Made by a program: the position numbers and the translations under genes. 34,863 bases of DNA, from positions 1 to 34,863 of the forward strand of contig JAJYVC010000004.1 in NCBI GenBank assembly GCA_021792235.1, written 5' to 3'. Position 1 is the stretch's first letter. Every line of letters begins with the position of its first letter. The notes beneath the pieces are model-generated. The model was not told the origin of the DNA, did not search any database, and saw only the letters and a program-made list of their open reading frames with translations. This stretch comes from Microcaldota archaeon (GTDB lineage Archaea; Micrarchaeota; Micrarchaeia; Micrarchaeales; CABMGC01). Shown piece after piece: positions 1 through 6,892 of the stretch.

Positions 1-244
1 CGAACTGAATCATGTCATCTATCAGATTCGGAGCAATCGCTCCAGAGGTTATCGAATTGGTTATCTCGAAAGCATCCTTGTCAGAAGCACGTTCTATCCT
101 GTGCACTTCTTCTATCTCGTCGGACCCGTTTATTATTCTGACAAGGATCTTATTTGCTGCAGAGGCATGATTCACTATCTTTGCGGTCCTGCCAAATACG
201 TCGTACTCAGAACCTCCACGGAATATTCTGTCAAGAATGCCCAT
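1..244 (-). CDS. DUF47/PhoU-like protein, N-terminal part (runs off the window)
   Basis: The first 81 codons of a reverse-strand gene are visible, beginning MGILDRIF and reading off the left edge. The alpha-helical, acidic pattern with an EIEEVHRIERASDKDAFEI stretch resembles the PhoU-like DUF47 family, which usually accompanies PiT-type phosphate transporters. No transporter can be checked here because the gene is cut. Its ATG overlaps the stop of the upstream XPF-like nuclease by one base (TAATG), so the two are translationally coupled. The family call rests on general pattern only, so it is moderate. Confidence 0.6.
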   Translation of the reverse strand, partial: MGILDRIFRGGSEYDVFGRTAKIVNHASAANKILVRIINGSDEIEEVHRIERASDKDAFEITNSITSGAIAPNLIDDMIQF

Positions 245-894
245 TACTTGTCACCAGTACCGAATTCGGCGTTCAGCAGGTTGTATATAGCATCAGCCTT
301 CCTGCTGCCTATCTTGTCCACCTTCATTAGCTGCTTCCTGTCAGCATTCGCTACGTTCTTCAGGGTTCGGAAGTGCGCTATGAGCCTGTGGGCTATAGCA
401 GGACCTATGCCAGGCATCGAACCAAGTATGAGAGTCTGCCATTGATAGGTGGTGTACGCCTTCTTAATTCCAGTGATCCTTGGCATGTTGCCCTCCCTGT
501 TCTGCTCACGCACAGCGAGTTTGGAAAGCATCTCCGCAGTCTCGACAGCATCAGCAGATTTCATTATCTGGATGCCATAATCAGCATACAGCTTAAGCAT
601 CGTGCCCATTATGATGTTCTTTCCGAGACGATATTCTGCTTCGCTGCCTTCTATTATGAGCATGGGTCTTTCGAAACTGGAGCGCAGCCTATCCAGCTGC
701 TCAAACAGCCGGTTGTCCATTATGGAATTCTCAAAGTCTGACACTGTCTTCCTCTCCACGCATATTCTTCCAGACAGTATGTAGTCGCCAACAGGAAGCT
801 GCGCAAATTCGAGCTTGGCGCCAGAGCTGCCCAGACCATCTATTACTTCTAGATTCCTCTCCCTTTTGTCAACAATGATCCTAGGCGCTTGCAT
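244..894 (-). CDS. XPF/Mus81-type ERCC4-domain structure-specific nuclease (short form, no helicase)
   Basis: This 216-residue protein has an N-terminal ERCC4 nuclease domain with the family signature GDY (about residues 36-38) followed by ERK (47-49) and a downstream Asp, the metal-binding nuclease core. The C-terminal part (about 155-212) is a tandem helix-hairpin-helix with MPGIGPAIA and VDKIGSRKA hairpins for DNA binding. It lacks the SF2 helicase of euryarchaeal Hef, so it resembles the short XPF of Crenarchaeota, which cuts 3' flaps and branched DNA together with PCNA. I see no clear PCNA box at its C-terminus. It diverges from RIO1 and is followed by the DUF47 gene with a one-base overlap. 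Confidence 0.9.
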   Translation of the reverse strand: MQAPRIIVDKRERNLEVIDGLGSSGAKLEFAQLPVGDYILSGRICVERKTVSDFENSIMDNRLFEQLDRLRSSFERPMLIIEGSEAEYRLGKNIIMGTMLKLYADYGIQIMKSADAVETAEMLSKLAVREQNREGNMPRITGIKKAYTTYQWQTLILGSMPGIGPAIAHRLIAHFRTLKNVANADRKQLMKVDKIGSRKADAIYNLLNAEFGTGDK

Positions 895-916
895 AACTGT
901 TAAAATACTCTATACA

Positions 917-930
917 CATTTAAGTATATA
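917..930. promoter_or_regulatory. Shared TATA region between the XPF-like nuclease and RIO1
   Basis: In the 57-bp divergent spacer a TTTAAGTATATA element on the plus strand overlaps CTTAAATG on the minus strand. The common core at 919-924 lies about 28 bp from the nuclease ATG (894) and about 30 bp from the RIO1 ATG (952). Both genes could be served by one TBP site. RIO1 also has GGAGG at 942-946, so its transcript must start upstream of that if the site is used. Confidence 0.5.
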
Positions 931-951
931 TTGTGTAAGTTGGAGGATCAT

Positions 952-1713
952 ATGTCAAGGAAGGTGAGCACCAGGAAGAGGCCCGAAAGGGACGTGCACA
1001 TGATTAAGGAGCAGCTAAAGATAGAGGAGGGAGTGTTCGACAACCGTACTATGATGGCACTATGGCGCATGTTCAACCACAACATAGTCTCAAGGCTGGA
1101 TTTTATAATAGCAAAGGGGAAGGAAGCCGACGTATATCTTGCTGATGCCGGCAGTGCCATTGCAGGAAGCCTTGTAGTCCTAAAGATATTCAGGGCAGAG
1201 ACCTCAAGCTTCGACAAGAGAGTCGACTACATGTTCGGGGATCCAAGATTCGAGAAGATAAAGAAAGGCAACGTATACGAGCTAGTGACCACGTGGTGCA
1301 AGAAGGAGTACGGGAATCTAAAGATAGCCCAGATGGCAGAGGTGCACGCGCCAATTCCCTATTACTTCAAAGATAACATATTGGCCATAGAGTTCATAGG
1401 TTCTGATGAAACTCCTGCTAGGACGCTTAGGGATACGACTCTTGAAGATCCTGCCAGGGTGCTAGATACGATATTATCTGACATAAGGAAACTTTATGGT
1501 CTCGAACTGGTGCATGGTGATATAAGTGAGTACAACATACTGATCAAGGGCGTGGTCCCGTACATAATAGACTTCGGCCAGGCTGTTGTGAAAGGACATC
1601 CCAATGCAGAAAGGTTTCTGGAGCGCGATGTCTCCAACATAATCTCCTATTTCAAGAAGAGATATGGGATAATCAGGGATCCTGCATCAGAGCTATCAGT
1701 TATAAGGGGTTAG
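952..1713 (+). CDS. rio1: RIO-type serine/threonine protein kinase 1
   Basis: RIO1 is an atypical kinase/ATPase acting in late 40S/30S ribosomal subunit maturation. The 253-residue product has the RIO P-loop GKEADVY (about 56-62), the catalytic Lys in VVLKIF (78), the catalytic loop HGDISEYN (188-195) and the metal-binding DFG (207-209). An upstream in-frame TTG at 931 is possible, but ATG 952 has a GGAGG ribosome binding site five bases before it (942-946), so I chose 952. The end converges on the DUF84 gene with a four-base overlap. Confidence 0.95.
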   Translation: MSRKVSTRKRPERDVHMIKEQLKIEEGVFDNRTMMALWRMFNHNIVSRLDFIIAKGKEADVYLADAGSAIAGSLVVLKIFRAETSSFDKRVDYMFGDPRFEKIKKGNVYELVTTWCKKEYGNLKIAQMAEVHAPIPYYFKDNILAIEFIGSDETPARTLRDTTLEDPARVLDTILSDIRKLYGLELVHGDISEYNILIKGVVPYIIDFGQAVVKGHPNAERFLERDVSNIISYFKKRYGIIRDPASELSVIRG

Positions 1714-2231
1714 TAGAGCTTCTTGTTGAGGAATGGCGCCAATGCACATGCCGTTGCCATTCTGAAGTATTCCTCCCTGCTTGTAATGCCATTTGTGAGG
1801 ATACCTATCGCACCCTCCTTCTGCTTGACGTTCTTCTTGTTAGTGATACTGTCTACAACCTCTCCCAGCTCTGCACCTTCCAATACCTTCCTTGACATTG
1901 ATTTTGGAAGCAGAACAGAGGTGCCTCCTCCTATTCCTATATTTCCATTTGTATCCACAATGCATACATAGCCGCAGACCATTAGTCCGTCAACGGTCTT
2001 CTCTACGCCTCCCTCTACACCTACTCCGAAGTCTGCGCCTTTCCTAGCAGCAATCGAATACTTCGCCCTAGAAACGGCGCCGAGCCTTGTCTCCTTTGAG
2101 CTCATTGGCATGTCAGATACTCCAGATGGCGAATCCACTGACACGTATATATTCTTTGGGAAGGCTCTGTCGAATGCATACCTAACAGCATTTATCTTAA
2201 CTGGATTCATTGACCCTATGGCAACAAGCAT
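1710..2231 (-). CDS. DUF84/YjjX-type inosine/xanthosine triphosphatase
   Basis: The 173-residue protein matches the DUF84 NTPase family that hydrolyses non-canonical purine triphosphates (ITP/XTP) to protect nucleotide pools. Visible family features are the N-terminal GSMNPVKINAV segment, the SSKETRLGAVSRA nucleotide-binding stretch, the GVEGGVE strand and the KEGAIGILTNGITSREEY segment. It is the third gene of the operon aIF2-beta, aIF1A, DUF84 and starts 13 bp after aIF1A ends, with an AGTGATC-like ribosome binding site before the ATG. Confidence 0.87.
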   Translation of the reverse strand: MLVAIGSMNPVKINAVRYAFDRAFPKNIYVSVDSPSGVSDMPMSSKETRLGAVSRAKYSIAARKGADFGVGVEGGVEKTVDGLMVCGYVCIVDTNGNIGIGGGTSVLLPKSMSRKVLEGAELGEVVDSITNKKNVKQKEGAIGILTNGITSREEYFRMATACALAPFLNKKLY

Positions 2232-2244
2232 AAGATCACTTGAT

Positions 2245-2592
2245 TTATACGGAAGGTATCTCGAATCCCTTCGACTTCAGCGTCTCCTTGTCCATTATGC
2301 TGTACCTGTATACAACATCTCCCTTTTCGTTGCCCTGTACTACCCACGGTTTAACGAGCACCATGTCTCCTTCCTTGATCCAGAACCGCCTCTTCAGCCT
2401 TCCCGGTATCGAACATACTCTTTCGTTGTGATCCGAGCAGAACACCCTGAATTTTGATGCGCCTAGCGCATTGGTTACTATCCCTATCACTTCGTTGTCC
2501 TTCGGCAGGATTACCTTTCTCTCCTCGGTCTGCACGCCACGGCCTCCTCCCTGGCGGCCAAAATTTCTATTTCCCCTGTAGTAGCCTGGCAT
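2245..2592 (-). CDS. eif1A: Translation initiation factor aIF1A
   Basis: The 115-residue protein is an S1-like OB-fold factor that binds the ribosomal A site and promotes start-codon selection. A basic Gly/Arg-rich tail (about 1-20) precedes the OB fold with the family pattern GIVTNALGASKFRVFCSD, followed by IPGRLKRRFWIKEGDMVLV. Length is normal for archaeal aIF1A. The gene starts 8 bp after the aIF2-beta stop, in the same transcript. Confidence 0.96.
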   Translation of the reverse strand: MPGYYRGNRNFGRQGGGRGVQTEERKVILPKDNEVIGIVTNALGASKFRVFCSDHNERVCSIPGRLKRRFWIKEGDMVLVKPWVVQGNEKGDVVYRYSIMDKETLKSKGFEIPSV

Positions 2593-2600
2593 TCAAATCA

Positions 2601-3011
2601 TCATGAATTCTTCACTGTGTACTTTGCACCGCAGGCCTCGCACACTATGGTAGTATATCCTCTGTCTATCATCTGGACATGCGTGTCAGGCTTGTGGCAC
2701 TCCTTGCATATTATGTATAGCTCGAAGTACCTCTTCATCTTCTCGTTTAGAGTGTTCTGCTGTATTTTAGCGAGTATAGTCAGCTTCTGGTCGTCGTATG
2801 TTACGGGTGCAGCGAGCTCTTTGGTCAGGTACTTCGCAATCTCCGACCTGTCCCTCCTTGCAACGTCAGCTATCTGCGCTATGTTCTTGATTATTGTCTT
2901 GTTGCCCTGCACAAGAGAATCCACTTCGGGTATCTTGAAGTCAGCCTTCTCCTCAGAAAGCCCTGGAAGTAGGTCGAACGCTTTCTCGAGTAGCTGCTCG
3001 TAATTTGACAT
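2601..3011 (-). CDS. Translation initiation factor aIF2 subunit beta
   Basis: The 136-residue protein is the beta subunit of the Met-tRNAi delivery factor aIF2. It has the alpha/beta core with NKTIIKNIAQIADVARRD and KYLTKEL, then a C-terminal C2-C2 zinc ribbon formed by CKEC (about 102-105) and CEAC (about 125-128). It is the first gene of the operon. A TATA element centred at 3036.5 lies about 25 bp from the ATG, so the mRNA is probably leaderless, and no Shine-Dalgarno sequence is obvious. Confidence 0.96.
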   Translation of the reverse strand: MSNYEQLLEKAFDLLPGLSEEKADFKIPEVDSLVQGNKTIIKNIAQIADVARRDRSEIAKYLTKELAAPVTYDDQKLTILAKIQQNTLNEKMKRYFELYIICKECHKPDTHVQMIDRGYTTIVCEACGAKYTVKNS

Positions 3012-3030
3012 ACTTTCATATTCAAAGCCA

Positions 3031-3041
3031 ATTTATATAAG
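3031..3041. promoter_or_regulatory. Palindromic TATA box shared by the aIF2-beta operon and SRP RNA
   Basis: TTATATAA at 3033-3040 is a perfect palindrome inside ATTTATATAAG. Its centre (3036.5) is 25.5 bp from the aIF2-beta ATG on the minus strand and 26.5 bp from the predicted 5' end of SRP RNA (3063) on the plus strand. One TBP site can therefore explain both divergent transcripts. Confidence 0.65.
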
Positions 3042-3062
3042 CATTTGTAAGCGAACTATTAT

Positions 3063-3325
3063 GTGCAGCAGATAGGCGGGAAGCTAGGGGTTTCCCATCC
3101 GCAAATCCCCTTCAGGCGGGCCAATGCTAGCCGAGTATAATACTGGTATATTGGACCCATATCGAAGCGCTGATATCCTGCCTTTAGTGGTAGTCCCTTA
3201 TACGAACCGGGCCAGGCCGGAAGGAGCAACCCTAAGTATATCGTACTATGCTCTGAAGATACAGGGTTGAGTAGAGGTATGGCAATCTTATATACCTGTA
3301 TTGTGCAAGATAGCTTCTGCTGCAC
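3063..3325 (+). ncRNA. ffs: Signal recognition particle RNA (7S RNA)
   Basis: Both ends pair perfectly: GTGCAGCAGA at 3063-3072 with TCTGCTGCAC at 3316-3325, giving the archaeal helix 1. Helix 5 is seen as 3134-3144 against 3243-3253 (10 of 11 pairs, one wobble). The conserved SRP54-binding helix 8, with a CCGGAAGG hairpin tip and asymmetric AGCAAC bulge, lies at 3204-3235. An Alu-domain-like region is at about 3075-3133. The length (about 263 nt) is a little short for an archaeal SRP RNA. The TATA box at 3031-3041 is correctly spaced. A tRNA gene follows after only six bases, so the 3' end may be made by RNase P. Confidence 0.93.
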
Positions 3326-3331
3326 CCAAAT

Positions 3332-3415
3332 GCTGGGTTCGCCTAGAGGTAGGGCGGCAGGTTGCTAACCTGTTTAGGAGAAATCCTTTCATGGGTTCGA
3401 TTCCCATACCCAGCG
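3332..3415 (+). tRNA. tRNA-Ser(GCU)
   Basis: Acceptor GCTGGGT pairs with ACCCAGC, discriminator base G73, anticodon loop TTGCTAA with GCT at 3364-3366, a long variable arm (class II) and a T arm ATGGG-TTCGATT-CCCAT. It reads AGC/AGU codons. There is no intron and no encoded CCA. It lies six bases after SRP RNA with no promoter between, so the two are likely co-transcribed. Confidence 0.96.
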
Positions 3416-3417
3416 AC

Positions 3418-3423
3418 TTTTTT
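3418..3423 (+). terminator. Oligo-T terminator of the SRP RNA-tRNA-Ser transcript
   Basis: A run of six T begins three bases after the tRNA, the usual form of intrinsic archaeal termination. No hairpin is needed or seen. Confidence 0.6.
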
Positions 3424-3508
3424 ATCGCCAGTTTATGTCCTACAGAATACCATATCTCAATAAGCATTGAAAAACAATCTGCAGTAATTTAATGATTGCT
3501 AAAGAAAT

Positions 3509-3620
3509 CCTTGATCTTTAGGTCGAGGTGGACACGATAGGACAAAATTCTGTTAAACAAATGCGAGCGAAGCGAGCATGTTCCCTCTGGGAAAGCCACG
3601 GCCTTTAGGTCGTGGAAGGG
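3509..3620 (+). mobile_element. Orphan IS200/IS605-type right end / omega-RNA-like remnant, no transposase
   Basis: Two hairpins share the loop TTTA and flanking GGTCG: 3509-3528 (8 bp, two G-T wobbles) and 3596-3615 (8 bp, one wobble, CCACGGCC against GGTCGTGG). Between them are ATGC-GAGC-GAA-GCGA-GCAT (3561-3579, with a tandem G-A mismatch stem) and TTCCC-TCT-GGGAA (3581-3593). The CTTTAGGTCG-type hairpin preceded by structured RNA is typical of right ends of IS605-family elements, which also form the 3' part of the TnpB guide RNA. No tnpA or tnpB frame exists in the 3416-3961 region, so it is a decayed copy or a retained solo end. Confidence 0.6.
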
Positions 3621-3628
3621 TTACTAAT

Positions 3629-3743
3629 AATGGCTGTAGCAAATGGCAACTCCTTAAGTTTTTTGATCCAAAACTAATCAAGATATCTTTACTGATCCGC
3701 TCCGCAGAGGGAGAAACGCTCTTCGTTTTTGCATACAGCCATT
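3629..3743. repeat. Inverted repeat bounding a 115-bp cell
   Basis: AATGGCTGTAGCAAA at 3629-3643 is repeated in reverse as TTTGCATACAGCCATT at 3728-3743, matching over 15 bases with one extra T. The region between holds no convincing gene. It directly follows the omega-RNA-like hairpin. It may be a small non-autonomous element or a chance or regulatory repeat. Confidence 0.5.
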
Positions 3744-3755
3744 AAATTAAAGGAA

Positions 3756-3932
3756 ATGTATAAGAAAGTACCTAAAGCATCTAAGAATATGGAAAAACCG
3801 CATCGCATACCTGTAATCCATGTCAAAAGCGAGCCTATAGAGATACCTGTTAAAAATCTCAACATCCGCTTTTCCGAGGAGGACTGGAAAGGCATTGAAA
3901 AGCTTCTAAGGGAAAATAAAGGGGGAAGCTAA
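3756..3932 (+). CDS. Small hypothetical protein (58 residues)
   Basis: I do not recognise this protein. It begins MYKKVPKASK, is basic at the N-terminus, then has IEIPVKNLNIRFSEEDWKGIEKLL, a strand-then-helix pattern that could be a short DNA-binding or antitoxin-like fold, though no family is evident. ATG 3756 is preceded by AAGGAA; an upstream in-frame TTG at 3729 overlaps the inverted repeat and is less likely. It has more AAA/AAT codons than its neighbours and sits beside the mobile-element remnant, which fits accessory DNA. It may not be expressed. Confidence 0.45.
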   Translation: MYKKVPKASKNMEKPHRIPVIHVKSEPIEIPVKNLNIRFSEEDWKGIEKLLRENKGGS

Positions 3933-3961
3933 AGTCCCATTCAAAATAAGTCTTACTGCCT

Positions 3962-4708
3962 TCAGTCTCTTCTAGCCATATGCCATGCCTCGTCCTCTGG
4001 CTTCTGCACAACAAGAGTCGTCATCTTTACCGGAACGAAATTTCTCTCAGCGTCGTAATCCAGACGCGATACTACCTTCCATCCCTCATTCCTGTACAGA
4101 TCTACCAGGCTAGATTCAAATGGCAGGCTCTTTGCACGGGTCTCGTTGCTTGCTTCGAATAGTGTTCTAAACGGCTGCTCCTTAAGCTTTTCCCAGTAGC
4201 CCAGCCTCTCCTCAAGGAAATTGTCCGGTAGTGACGTAACAAAGGTTAGCATGTTAATCCCTCCTGGCCTAGTCGACTCCATAACCTTCAGCATAAGCAG
4301 TTGCTTGTAATCTTCGCTTACGTATTCAAGTACTGAATCCATTAGCACGAACGAATAGTTGTTTGGCCTGTCAAGCTCCAGTGCGTTCTTGACTTTAAAT
4401 GATACTTTCCCATTTGTTCCATGAATCGATGCTTCATTAGATGCCTTGGCTATTGCTACCTCAGATATGTCAATTCCTTCGACAAGTGTGAATTTACCCG
4501 TCTGTGCAAGGAAGACTGCTTCGGTACCTATTCCACAGCCAATGTCAAGCGCGAAGCCTCCCCTGAAGCTTACATCATTGATTCTGTTGAACATGAGCTT
4601 AAATCCCTCCCCCACACTTCTCCCAATATCCTTCATCCTGGAGTATTCACTGTCGAAGTGTTTGGCTACATCAGCATAATGCTGCCCCTCCCTGATCAAG
4701 ATAGGCAT
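3962..4708 (-). CDS. Class I SAM-dependent methyltransferase, substrate unknown
   Basis: This 248-residue protein has a Rossmann-type methyltransferase core with motif I ALDIGCGIGTEA (about 53-64), an acidic motif II end in EGIDISE (about 77-83), a motif IV-like VLMDSVLEYV and RPGG in the post-motif strand region. The C-terminal DYDAERNFVPVKMTTLVV strands are typical of the fold. Nothing indicates the substrate. It stands alone, with a GTGAGTGA ribosome binding site next to the ATG and a TATA-like ATTTAATATG about 38 bp upstream. Confidence 0.85.
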   Translation of the reverse strand: MPILIREGQHYADVAKHFDSEYSRMKDIGRSVGEGFKLMFNRINDVSFRGGFALDIGCGIGTEAVFLAQTGKFTLVEGIDISEVAIAKASNEASIHGTNGKVSFKVKNALELDRPNNYSFVLMDSVLEYVSEDYKQLLMLKVMESTRPGGINMLTFVTSLPDNFLEERLGYWEKLKEQPFRTLFEASNETRAKSLPFESSLVDLYRNEGWKVVSRLDYDAERNFVPVKMTTLVVQKPEDEAWHMARRD

Positions 4709-4799
4709 TCACTCACATTCAGTTAAAGTAACGCAGTACACATATTAAATGATACCTAAATATTACAAAAGTACAAGAAAAGCTGTTATTATGTTACAC

Positions 4800-5816
4800 T
4801 CACGTTCCACGCCTATTCCTAGGCATCTCTGCAGCCAACTGCCTTACCTTGCCCAGAAGCTGGTCTTCCTTGTTGTACATCCTGTCAACAAAATACGGGG
4901 TGAAAGGGCTGTACTTGTTGAATGGGAAGTAAAGGAAGACCTTCTTCCCCGTGCTATGCGCATGCATCCTCTCGCTGTCAACTCCGCTTGAATAGACCAG
5001 GCTGGAGAGATGTATAACCACTATGTCTGACTGGTCTATAAGGTGGTAATCTCTCCTTACAGTCTGGTTTGCTGCAACCTGCATTATCTTATCATCATTT
5101 TTGTATTTCTTGTAAGCACTGAGGTCAACACTCCTCGGATCGAAAACTATCGATATCTTCCTAAGCTTGTTCACAAACCTCTGCAGATTTGAATAGTTGA
5201 TGTCGCTCCTGCTTGTCATCGCGAAGCTTATGTAGACCTTTATCATGTCTGGATTGTATATCAGATTGTATAATGTGAGCGGATCCTCCTGCAGGCCTAT
5301 TAGGTAGTTCTTCTTTCTCAGAGTCTTGCTTATTAGGTCTGCTGTGTATATCTCCAGCTCCGACCATATCAGCAATTCGTGCATGTCTATGTGTGCGTCC
5401 TTCCACCCCCCTTTCTTCTCAAAAGTGCTGTCCAGCTCATGCGCCGTAGCTATGACTGTTATGAAGAAATCGGGCTTTATCTCCTTGAAGTCGTCTATGT
5501 CCATCAGGTTTATCGGGCCACTCTTCCACCAGAATGATGTATGTCCGTCAATTATATAATCTGTGTCAGGATTGTTCTCTATCGTGTCATTTATCTTGTG
5601 CAGCGCGTTCCTCTTTATCACATCTAGCACCTTCTTGTCAAGGTGCAGCAGCGTCTTCGGCGTGAGCTCGCTGTTTAGACCCTTCGAAACTTCTAGCATC
5701 TCGTCCACGAGGTTTATTATCCCTAGCTTCTTTCCATTAGATTTCGCTATCTGAACTGCCTTATTCTCTATCTCTATCCTGTTTGATCCCGCCACCGAAG
5801 TGCTGAATATTATCAT
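4800..5816 (-). CDS. Degenerate P-loop kinase-like domain fused to an NDT-like nucleotide-processing domain
   Basis: The 338-residue protein looks like two domains. Residues 1 to about 185 begin with a strand and loop, MIIFSTSVAGSNR, where a nucleotide kinase would carry GxxGxGK(S/T). The Lys is missing, but the following helix, DYIIDGHTSFWW and DFFITVIA strands resemble adenylate/cytidylate-kinase-like folds. Residues about 190-338 resemble the nucleoside 2-deoxyribosyltransferase superfamily: KVYISFAM strand, an RRDYHLIDQSDIVVIHL segment, then SGVDSERMHAHSTGKKVFLYFP, matching the usual D-x-G/E...A...GK pattern. It diverges from the homocysteine methyltransferase over 50 bp and is probably leaderless. 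Both domain calls are by eye; function is unknown. Confidence 0.55.
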   Translation of the reverse strand: MIIFSTSVAGSNRIEIENKAVQIAKSNGKKLGIINLVDEMLEVSKGLNSELTPKTLLHLDKKVLDVIKRNALHKINDTIENNPDTDYIIDGHTSFWWKSGPINLMDIDDFKEIKPDFFITVIATAHELDSTFEKKGGWKDAHIDMHELLIWSELEIYTADLISKTLRKKNYLIGLQEDPLTLYNLIYNPDMIKVYISFAMTSRSDINYSNLQRFVNKLRKISIVFDPRSVDLSAYKKYKNDDKIMQVAANQTVRRDYHLIDQSDIVVIHLSSLVYSSGVDSERMHAHSTGKKVFLYFPFNKYSPFTPYFVDRMYNKEDQLLGKVRQLAAEMPRNRRGT

Positions 5817-5836
5817 AATTTTATATCGGTATTTAG

Positions 5837-5846
5837 GTTTATAAGG
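5837..5846. promoter_or_regulatory. Shared TATA box at the exact midpoint of a 50-bp divergent spacer
   Basis: GTTTATAAGG reads as a TATA box in both directions (CCTTATAAAC on the minus strand). Its centre, 5841.5, is 25.5 bp from both ATGs (5816 minus, 5867 plus). Neither gene has a Shine-Dalgarno sequence, so both mRNAs are predicted to be leaderless from one TBP site. Confidence 0.65.
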
Positions 5847-5866
5847 TTATTCTGCTGAAAAGAATC

Positions 5867-6889
5867 ATGAAGGACGGCATACTTGAGAGGCTGCGGAAAG
5901 GTCCTGTTCTGGGTGCACAAGGATACGTATTTGAACTGGAACGCAGAGGATACATAAAGGCAGGTCCCTACGTGCCCGAGGTCGTGCTGGATAATCCTGA
6001 CGCCCTGCGCGAGCTGCACAGCGAGTTTCTTAATGCAGGAGCGGAAGTAATGGAAGCATTGACATACTATGCTCACAGGGACAAGCTAAGGATTATAGGG
6101 CGGGAGAAGGACACGAGGCGCATGAACATCGATGCGCTGCATATAGCTTCTGATGTTGCTAGGAGATCCGGTGCGCTTGTAGCAGGCAACATCTGCAACA
6201 CATGGATCTACGATCCGAATAAGCCAAGGACATTTAAGGTAGTACATGATATGTATGAGGAGCAGGTGGGCATTGCTGCCTCTAGCGGTGTCGACTTCAT
6301 AATTGCCGAGACCCTCGAATATGTCGGGGAAGCACTGATAGCGCTCGAGGTAATAAAGAAGTACGACCTTCCTGCTATGATAACGTTCGGCGCAACTTAT
6401 GAGGAGAGCAAGGACGGCTATGATTGGATAGATGGATGCAGGAAACTTGAGGAGGAAGGTGCTGACATAGTGGGCTTCAACTGCATAAGGGGGCCAAGCA
6501 CCATGATGCCTCTCATAAGGAGGCTGCGGAAGCGCGTGAACGGATACATTGCCGCACAGCCAGTGCCATATCATACGACTAACAAGCTGAAAGCATTCCA
6601 GTTTCTGAAATATGGTGGCAGGAGCGCGTTCCCAACGAATCTGGACCCCTTCCTTGCAACAAGGGATGAGATGGCAGCTTTCGCTGCAGAAGCTGATAGG
6701 ATTGGGGTCAACTATATAGGCATATGCTGCGGTGCAGGTCCGCACCACGTAAGGGCAATGGCTGAGGTGCTAGGAAGGATGCCGCAGGCAAGCAAGTACT
6801 CTCCTAATCTCTCCGAGCACAGCCTTCTCGGCACAGGCGCGAAGCTTAGAAATTCACACGAAAAGCGGTTCCTTAAGAAATGGAAGTAA
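5867..6889 (+). CDS. Homocysteine S-methyltransferase (BHMT-like)
   Basis: This 340-residue TIM-barrel protein transfers a methyl group to homocysteine to form methionine. The zinc site typical of the family is present: the single Cys in GFNCIRG (about 200-206) and the Cys pair in GICCGAGPHHVRAM (about 285-298). N-terminal LGAQGYVFELERRGY corresponds to the usual DGA-type barrel start. The pattern is closer to betaine-homocysteine methyltransferase than to MmuM, but the methyl donor cannot be deduced. It converges on threonine synthase with three bases between, and both belong to aspartate-family metabolism. Confidence 0.88.
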   Translation: MKDGILERLRKGPVLGAQGYVFELERRGYIKAGPYVPEVVLDNPDALRELHSEFLNAGAEVMEALTYYAHRDKLRIIGREKDTRRMNIDALHIASDVARRSGALVAGNICNTWIYDPNKPRTFKVVHDMYEEQVGIAASSGVDFIIAETLEYVGEALIALEVIKKYDLPAMITFGATYEESKDGYDWIDGCRKLEEEGADIVGFNCIRGPSTMMPLIRRLRKRVNGYIAAQPVPYHTTNKLKAFQFLKYGGRSAFPTNLDPFLATRDEMAAFAAEADRIGVNYIGICCGAGPHHVRAMAEVLGRMPQASKYSPNLSEHSLLGTGAKLRNSHEKRFLKKWK

Positions 6890-6892
6890 GGC

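Noticed and set aside
6086..6748. 220-codon open frame on the minus strand
   Set aside because: It lies wholly antisense to the homocysteine methyltransferase, has no family features, and is a by-product of that gene's codon use.
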